Below, piece by piece: positions 57,825-64,000 of a stretch of DNA of 64,000 nt; within the stretch, counting starts at the first letter, position 1; the number at the start of each line of letters is the position of its first letter. Below the pieces are notes generated by a model. The model saw only the letters and a list, made by a program, of their open reading frames with translations. It was not told the DNA's origin and searched no databases. Source of the stretch: Labia minor. Taxonomy: Eukaryota > Arthropoda > Insecta > Dermaptera > Spongiphoridae. The stretch lies in NCBI GenBank assembly GCA_963082975.1, contig OY720344.1, positions 76,186,053-76,250,052 of the forward strand. The letters run 5' to 3'. The position numbers and the translations under genes are program-made.

Positions 57825-60800
57825 TTATATATATTATATACAATTTTTGCTAGTATAATAAGATAAGATATAAACACAAATGTAAATACAAAAAAATGTA
57901 AATATTGTATTCTTACTATTAGTTCCTCTAACTTGTTCATTTAATTTTTTGTTTAATATATATGGCGCGAATGGGTAAAGAGAGATTAATGAAAATGGTA
58001 GAGTAAATTGGGGGTAGATATAAATGAGATGGGATTGAGAATTAGAATGGGTATCAAAATGGGATTGTTAAATATATTTCCAATTAGATATTGTTAAATG
58101 TAAATATTTAAACATATGTATAGGGGAGTAGGCTTTCACAAGAAGTCTCTTGAGGACGCTTCAGGATTGTGTCCTTTTCAATCCCTCTAGGACTACTCAA
58201 ATGTCCCTTTGGGTTTATTTGTAATGGCCCGATGAAGTAGTGGCAATTAGTAAACTTTATATAATATAGACTGTGTGCTAAAGATTAGTGAATGAAAATG
58301 AAGGTTCTTTCTATATGTGCTAATTTTATTTTTTATTATATATATTTCTTTTTTAACGGAATGATAATATTGTTTTTATTTTAAAATTTATATTTAATAA
58401 TAATTTAATTGATTTAAATTAGAATATTCTTCAATTATATATATATATATTCTTAATTATAATTTAATAAAGAACAAAAGGAATTTTAAAAGCTTTACCA
58501 ATATTAAATTTAATTTAAACTTTATATAAAAAAATGTTTTCTTTTAATATATAAATAATATAATTATATAGATGACATATGATTTGTTTTTATTTAATTA
58601 AAATTTTTTATTATCTTCAAAAGTATTTGTTTAAAAAATAATTTGCTTTAATAAATACAAAAGAAAAAAAGAAAATCTCTTGAAGTATGGCTCAAAATAA
58701 AATTAAAAAAAAATTAATAAAATATTTGTATGAATGTGATAAAAGGATTGTATTAACTTATATTTATATAGAAAAAGTTGATAAAATTAAATGTATATAG
58801 TTTATTTTACTTTGTTCTCTAATTCAAAACTTACGCTGTATAATTTTATAATATATATATATTTATATATATTTAAATACTAATTGTAAGTGATTTTCTT
58901 TCTAGTCTTATTTTTTAATAATAATTTGTTTCTTTTCAAATTCATTTGATTACTTTTCAATATTAAAATCAACATTTAGAATGGCCTCCTCAAATTTCAA
59001 ATGAATACCAAATAATTTGCTTTAATTTATATAAAAGAAAAAATAATATCTCTTGAATAAATTATTTTATTCTTTAATTTTTTCTTTCTAAAATTGCTAA
59101 AAAGGTCATAGATACCAAAAACATAAAAAAAAAATAAATATTAGTTTACTGTAATTTAAATCAAGTTTATTTTAATGAAGAAGTATTATGTAATTTACAT
59201 TTTGTATATCAATAAATTTTAATTAAATAATTACAAAAAAGAATTAAATTAAATCATCATTTGAAAATTAGAAATAAATATTTGTATGAAGTTTCTGTTT
59301 TGGACATTTTCTCTAATAAATTCATAATTCTTATATAATAAATGTAATCTTTCTAAAAATTATATTTTATTAATTTTCTTGAATAATGAATACTCATAAC
59401 TACAAATATCATACAAAATTCGACCCCCAAATTAAATTAAAAAAGATAATGTAGTAAGATAATTTTTTTGACATGACTTTTTAATCTCTTGATTGTTCAC
59501 TTACACACGCTTTCAAAAATGCCAAAAGTTAATATTTAATACTTTTGGTATTATTACACCAACCAAAGTTCCTAGTCACTTTTTTAATTGTTATCATGAT
59601 GTTTTATTTTTAATATATGTATATTAAAAAAATGAAAGAAATTTTGAAGAATATTTATAAGTTAGCTTTCACTTAAAACTACACAAGTAAGGATTAATTT
59701 ATTTTTTGTTGTTGAACTTACAAATGATTATGACATAATATAAACAATTTTTTGCTAATCATTTCAGTAACAATTTTAGTTTTAATAAAATGCATTTTCA
59801 AATATTTTTATTGTGTATGTTTTTACATATAATAAATTTATAAATAATTTATCAAATAATATATGAAAATAATAATTTTAGCTTTAATTTATTATATCAC
59901 CATTATTTTATTTTTCAACTGTATTTTTTGACATTAACACTAAGAACTTTAACTCTTTGTGGTGTTAGTTGTTAGTTTTTATTAACATTTTCAAATTTCT
60001 GACTGTACTGCCAGAGACAAATGTTACTATGTATATATAAATCACTTTATTATTTTCCATTTAAACACCTTTAAATATTTAATCAAAATAGACGTTGCTT
60101 TTCAAAATATTAAATATTTTAAAATAACTATATATAATTTAATGTTTTTAAAAAAATTTTTGTTCGATTATTTTAAATTTGAATATAAAATTTTAAAATT
60201 TTCATTTAGTATTAAAATTTAAAGTTTTGATGTTTTAATGGATAATCGTTTTTATTTTATTTTTTATTAAACGAGGCATTGATTTCTTTTTAATTAGCAA
60301 AATCTATAATGAGATCATGAGTCTTAATAATATTCTTATGAGATGATTGCCCTTTGAAGAAAGAAAAGTTTGAATGCCAAAAAGGGCCTTTTCTTCAAGC
60401 GGAACGACAATAAAATATAGAGTTCATTTTAACTGAATAGAATTTTACCCTTTATTGCTCCAACATTCTTTCTACCATTTTCATATTAAAAGATATTCTT
60501 ATTAACAATTCATAATTATTTATTTATCTTTATTTTTTAATTAAATACATATTCCTTCTATATTTCGATTCGATAAATTTTGTAAAAAATATTCTGTGAA
60601 AATGATATTACTCGTGGTATAGGTAAAATTTTTAAAAATGTAAATTTATTGTTTTTTTCACTTTTTTATGAAAACAAATTATTATTATTAAAAACTTTAT
60701 CTAAAAATTTTATACAAATAAATCTTATTATTTTTTTTCTATATTATAATTCTAATAATAAATTAAAATGCTGAAATTCTGAACTGAAGGTCAATCGAAG

Positions 60801-60860
60801 CTCACATGGTATAGTTTTGAGATTCGAAATTTGAAAACGAAGATTCAAAACACATCCTGA
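57825..60860. other. AT-rich stretch, no supported gene
   Basis: A moderately complex patch lies at 58125-58260 (AGTCTCTTGAGGACGC, CCCTCTAGGACTACTC). The rest is homopolymer-rich A/T sequence with (TA)n at 58437-58450 and 58850-58870. At 57837-57865 a 29-bp segment is identical to 4689-4717. Confidence 0.45.
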
Positions 60861-61120
60861 TGAAAATTTTCGATGTTGAGATTTTGATGTTTTTATAAGT
60901 TTTAAAGGTCCCTGAGTCATTTCAACTAAGGTTGAGAAATATGTCTGTGTCGGTTTGAGCTAGAATCATGAAATTTGGTATACAGGCATTATTCAAAATT
61001 CGTAGTTTTCTATCAAGTTTTGAGAAATGTAGCTCAACCGGAAGAGGGTCATTACCTACAACGTTTTGATTTTTTTTCCTCTAAAGTGACCGTAAAAATA
61101 AAGATGTCTGATAATTTTTT
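60861..61120 (+). mobile_element. HINE-B copy 8, central fragment
   Basis: It carries AATTTTCGATGTTGAGATTT through GAAATTTGGTATACAGG to the CCTCTAAAGTGACCG block. Both the 5' motif and the 3' hairpin are missing. It abuts the interior end of a minus-strand Helitron family 2 copy at about 61125. Confidence 0.8.
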
Positions 61121-61124
61121 AAAT

Positions 61125-61523
61125 ATGATCTAAATATTTTATTAAATTAATTAAAATGAGAACTTTTAGAATAAGTTATCTAATTGAAATGATATTTGAA
61201 TATTAGAATTTAAAATAAAATATTATCTTAATTCTTTGTTTGGGACTTCCTATAATAATTAATATATACACATTGTGAAAATGATTCCGCTAGGCTCAGT
61301 GTGCCACGCGTTCCTGAATGTACAACACGGAGAATTATATAAACTTTAAAAAATTAATTTCTGCGGTTATTGATAAGATATTAATAAAATTTATAGCCTA
61401 TGTTACTATAGAGGTATATAAGAATATTGTGATGTAAGCTCATAGAAATCGGTTCAGCCAATTCGGAGTCTATTAAATAGTTATTTATAGACAAAAACTT
61501 TTTTTTTATAAATATAGAAGATA
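61125..61523 (-). mobile_element. Helitron family 2, 5' portion
   Basis: On the minus strand it starts ATCTTCTATATTTATAAAAA (TC after an A) and follows the 41078 copy through GGCTGAACCGATTTC, CTCCGTGTTGTACATTC and TAGCGGAATCATTT to TTAATAAAATATTTAGATC. The microsatellite is missing. The 3' side ends at the HINE-B fragment. Confidence 0.7.
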
Positions 61524-61578
61524 TATTGTCTATTCAGCTTCCCATAAATATATGTTTAAAATAGTTTTCTAGAATATA

Positions 61579-61808
61579 TGTACCCATAATTATGAAAGTG
61601 GTCAATTCAAGCTTTCAAAACATTTTCATGTGAAATTCACACAAAATTTCGTATTCATAATAAATTTCCATTAATCAAAACTAAAAAAATTATAACTTAA
61701 AATGTCGCATAGTATAAAAATATTTTTTTAATTTATTCAAATGCAAATCATTAGATATTTCGAAACAAGAAATATATGACTTAGACCACTTTCATAATTT
61801 TGAGTACA
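61579..61808. mobile_element. Tc1/mariner-type MITE, copy 2
   Basis: The ends TGTACCCATAATTATGAAAG and, in reverse, TGTACTCAAAATTATGAAAG extend to GTGGTC and are flanked by TA. They match the 1335-1475 element. The length is 230 bp. Confidence 0.75.
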
Positions 61809-62256
61809 TATATAGTATTAATGTTAATTATCTGAAATTTTTTAATTTTTTTAATGTCTTTTGGAATTAGCAATATCATTAGTTTATTTAATTTAATAAA
61901 TATAGTTCTATACCTATTATATTATTTAATAGAAATGTGAATTTGAGATCCAAACTATTATTATTTTATATAAACATGTTTAAATAAGTTTTTTTAATTA
62001 TTTTATATTTAAATTTTGTGTACTTGATAAAGTTTGAACCTTCGTTTCCTATTTTAAAAATATACCATTTATGATTCATTTTTGGATTTATTTTCAATTA
62101 ATTAATTAATAGTAGAATTTAGTTGCTCAAAATTCTGATGAATTTACTCCTTGAGGGTTAGAGAAGACGCCCGGATAAATTGTGTTAATTATACCGTTTT
62201 GTATTTATACAAGTGATGAAAGGAGAGTTTGTGCGAATAGACACATTGTCTTAAGG
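61809..62256. other. AT-rich stretch
   Basis: Nothing recognised. The last 8 bp (TCTTAAGG, 62249-62256) are the expected left copy of the hAT target duplication. Confidence 0.5.
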
Positions 62257-64000
62257 CAGTGGTTCTTAAACTGTGGTCCGCGGACCCCTGGGGGTCCGCG
62301 AAGCCTTTACTGGGGGTCCGCGGTCCTCGGAAAAAAATCATCGTAAAAATATATACATATATAAATATTTAAAGTTCATTGTTTAACTATATCCTCCTAG
62401 AGAATTACGGCTATAATTTAATACTATTAATAATACTATTTTATTTTATTAAATTGATAATTATATCAATTAATTTTTTGTGAATAAATAAACATATATA
62501 AAAAACTATATATAAAATTTGAATTTTCATCCATTCATTCATTTAAAATCATTTTTCGATTGTTCCTTTAAAATAACCCCTCTTAGGGGCTCGGAAGGGG
62601 AGGCCATATAAGGGAATTTTCTTTCACTTCGTTATTGGGGAAAACCAGGGGATGGGACAGTCTTACCCGGAAAAACCCAAATTGTCAGCGTCCACTCTGG
62701 GGTTTTAAACAGTTTTAAAGCAAATGTTAATTATAAGTTCATTTCTCAACGAGTTGTATCTTTAAATTATTTTTATTAATTTAATTAATTATAATTAAAT
62801 TATAGCTAATAATAGTTTATTATAGCTAATAATTTTTTTAATTTTTAGTGTAATTTGCATGATCATTATTTATATAAAAACACTAAACACATTTTGCAAT
62901 TTCCCAGAAAGGCTGTTTTTGAGATGTAAGTATAAGTTAGTTTTATGAATAAAAAATATTTATTTTAATAATATTTTAGAATCAAATTACGAAATTAATA
63001 ATATTTTAGAATCATATTACGAAATATATTTATTATATAAATTAATATTCATTTAAAATGATATTAAATCATTTATTTAAAATGATTTAAAACATTTATT
63101 AAAATGATTTAAAACATTCATTTAAAATCATATTAAAACATAGCTAGTAAATAATAATTCGTTATATTTATATTATATTTATATTATTGTAGTTCAATGT
63201 TAATAAATTACTCCATAAAATGGATCGTTGGCTACAAACTGGTTCAACACAGAAACGGAAAGAATCAGATGATGAGGCATCAACAGCAAACTCTACCAAG
63301 AAACGCAAAACTAGAAAATATTCGGATGATTATTTATCATTTGGATTTACTTATATTTGCAACAATGATGTGGAAAGACCAGTCTGCGTTCTATGTCAGG
63401 AAAGTTTATCCAATGAAAGTATGAAACCTGCTAATCTCAGACGTCATTTACAAACAAAGCACAGCGAGCATGTTAGTAAGTCTATCGAATTTTTTAAAAT
63501 GAAAAAAGAAGAACTTAATTCAAGTCAGAAATTGATGGTAAAGACGGGATCTGGTGGTATGAGTAAGAAAGCAGTAATGGCTTCATATGAAGTAGCTCTA
63601 CTTATTGCTAAAGCAGGAAAGCCGCATAATATAGCAGAGCAATTAATTCTTCCTGCTACAAAAGTAATTACAAATATAATGTTAGGAACTAAAGCAGCAA
63701 ACGATATAAATTTGATTTCATTATCAAATGATACGGTTAAGAATAGGATTGAAGACATGTCATGTAATATAAAAGAAGAATTAATATCGAGTGTGCGCAA
63801 AAGTCACTATTACTCATTACAATTGGATGAAAGTACTGATGTCACTAATAATGCCAATTTGTTAGCTTTCATTAGATATGAGTTTGAATATCAAATACAA
63901 GAAGATGTATTGTTTTGTGATTCACTACCTTCACGAACGACAGCTAATGACATATTTAACAGTTTGAATAATTTTATAACCGAAAATGAAATAGAGTGGC
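62257..64000 (+). mobile_element. Autonomous-looking hAT element (Charlie-like end), runs off the window
   Basis: It starts CAGTGGTTCTTAAACTGTGG followed by TCCGCGGACCCC and palindromic GGGGGTCCGCG words, the familiar end of hAT/Charlie elements. About 960 bp of leader follow: a GC-richer block (62575-62700), then A/T-rich DNA with short tandem repeats (AATATTTTAGAATCA type at 62970-63020, ATGATTTAAAACAT type at 63055-63140). The transposase frame opens at 63220 and is uninterrupted to the edge. The right end lies outside. Confidence 0.85.
63220..64000 (+). CDS. hAT transposase, N-terminal 260 codons, partial at window end
   Basis: The frame begins MDRWLQTGSTQKRKESDDEA. A basic stretch TKKRKTRK (residues 26-33) could be a nuclear signal. 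A BED-type zinc finger follows: C56, C59, H76 and H81 in CVLCQ...LRRHLQTKH, which binds element ends in hAT transposases. Residues 100-190 match the N-terminal part of the ZBED5/SCAND3-related hAT group (VALLIAKAGKPHNIAEQLIL, then TVKNRIEDMS). LQLDESTDVTNNANLLAFIR (D203) contains the first catalytic aspartate of the RNase H-like fold. There are no stops or frameshifts, unlike every other transposon frame in the window. The Met at 63220 is chosen because MDRWL is the usual start of this group. The catalytic remainder and dimerisation domain would lie to the right. Confidence 0.88.
   Translation, partial: MDRWLQTGSTQKRKESDDEASTANSTKKRKTRKYSDDYLSFGFTYICNNDVERPVCVLCQESLSNESMKPANLRRHLQTKHSEHVSKSIEFFKMKKEELNSSQKLMVKTGSGGMSKKAVMASYEVALLIAKAGKPHNIAEQLILPATKVITNIMLGTKAANDINLISLSNDTVKNRIEDMSCNIKEELISSVRKSHYYSLQLDESTDVTNNANLLAFIRYEFEYQIQEDVLFCDSLPSRTTANDIFNSLNNFITENEIEW

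Noticed and set aside
60340-60420. Imperfect inverted words (TTTGAAGAAAGAAAAG / CTTTTCTTCAAG)
   Set aside because: Arms are short and partly homopurine, with no flanking duplication; likely chance.

Overview
This window looks like intergenic or intronic DNA from a strongly AT-rich animal genome, most likely an arthropod and probably an insect. I infer this from the base composition, from the repeat mix (mariner, pogo, hAT, Helitron, Helentron/DINE-like and R1-type elements) and from the absence of any operon-like coding organisation. I found no complete host gene, rRNA or canonical tRNA. Nearly everything recognisable is mobile-element sequence at various stages of decay, separated by long A/T-rich stretches. 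The one clearly intact reading frame is a hAT transposase that runs off the right edge.

The commonest components are short non-autonomous rolling-circle-type elements. I defined three families from this sequence and call them HINE-A, HINE-B and HINE-C. Each has a T-run, a 5' subterminal motif, a tetranucleotide (or GT/CT/GTAT) microsatellite, the reverse complement of the 5' motif near the 3' end, a short hairpin, and a terminus close to CTTATT. This is the architecture known for Drosophila DINE-1 and Helentron-associated elements. HINE-A (ACCGACCGACG) is seen at 7.4, 16.3, 23.9, 32.3, 38.8, 49.0 and 49.9 kb. HINE-B (ACTATCTCGC) is at 9.6, 15.4, 26.9, 36.8, 38.1, 44.7, 46.4 and 60.9 kb. HINE-C (ACTTTCCCGCATA) is at 15.8 kb. 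Around 15.4-17.1 kb they are nested: A inside C inside B. Classical Helitrons (5' TC, 3' hairpin then CTAG, A^T target) also occur: a complete 642-bp copy at 19.9-20.5 kb, a probable 2-kb copy at 23.2-25.2 kb, a 3' end at 44.6 kb, and 5' ends of a second family at 29.7, 41.1 and 61.5 kb. The CTAG family carries the 3' tail of a LINE just upstream of its terminus.

DNA transposons by region: a Tc1-type MITE (1.3 kb, second copy 61.6 kb), a pogo/Tigger transposase tail (3.7-4.2 kb), a mariner deletion derivative with ~90-bp inverted repeats (12.1 kb), a pogo-like MITE (20.5 kb), a hAT MITE with a perfect 8-bp target duplication (34.8 kb), two degraded Tc1/mariner/IS630 relatives (45.2 and 47.8 kb), a mariner whose catalytic core is deleted so that the DNA-binding domain is joined to the native C-terminus (51.5 kb), a small unclassified MITE (52.5 kb), and an apparently young hAT element (62.26 kb to the window end). 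Non-LTR retrotransposons: four fragments of one LINE family (23.3, 31.6, 42.8-44.4, 51.9 kb) and a 5'-truncated R1-type LINE with a poly(A) tail (55.8-57.3 kb).

The only place that hints at something other than transposons is 29.17-29.56 kb. There a CCAAT/E-box/X-box cluster precedes a short exon-like frame resembling the N-terminal module of KIAA1958/Crypton-type proteins and ending at a consensus splice donor. A GC-richer island at 2.9-3.5 kb is unexplained. All family assignments rest on motif recognition by eye; no database search or alignment program was run.
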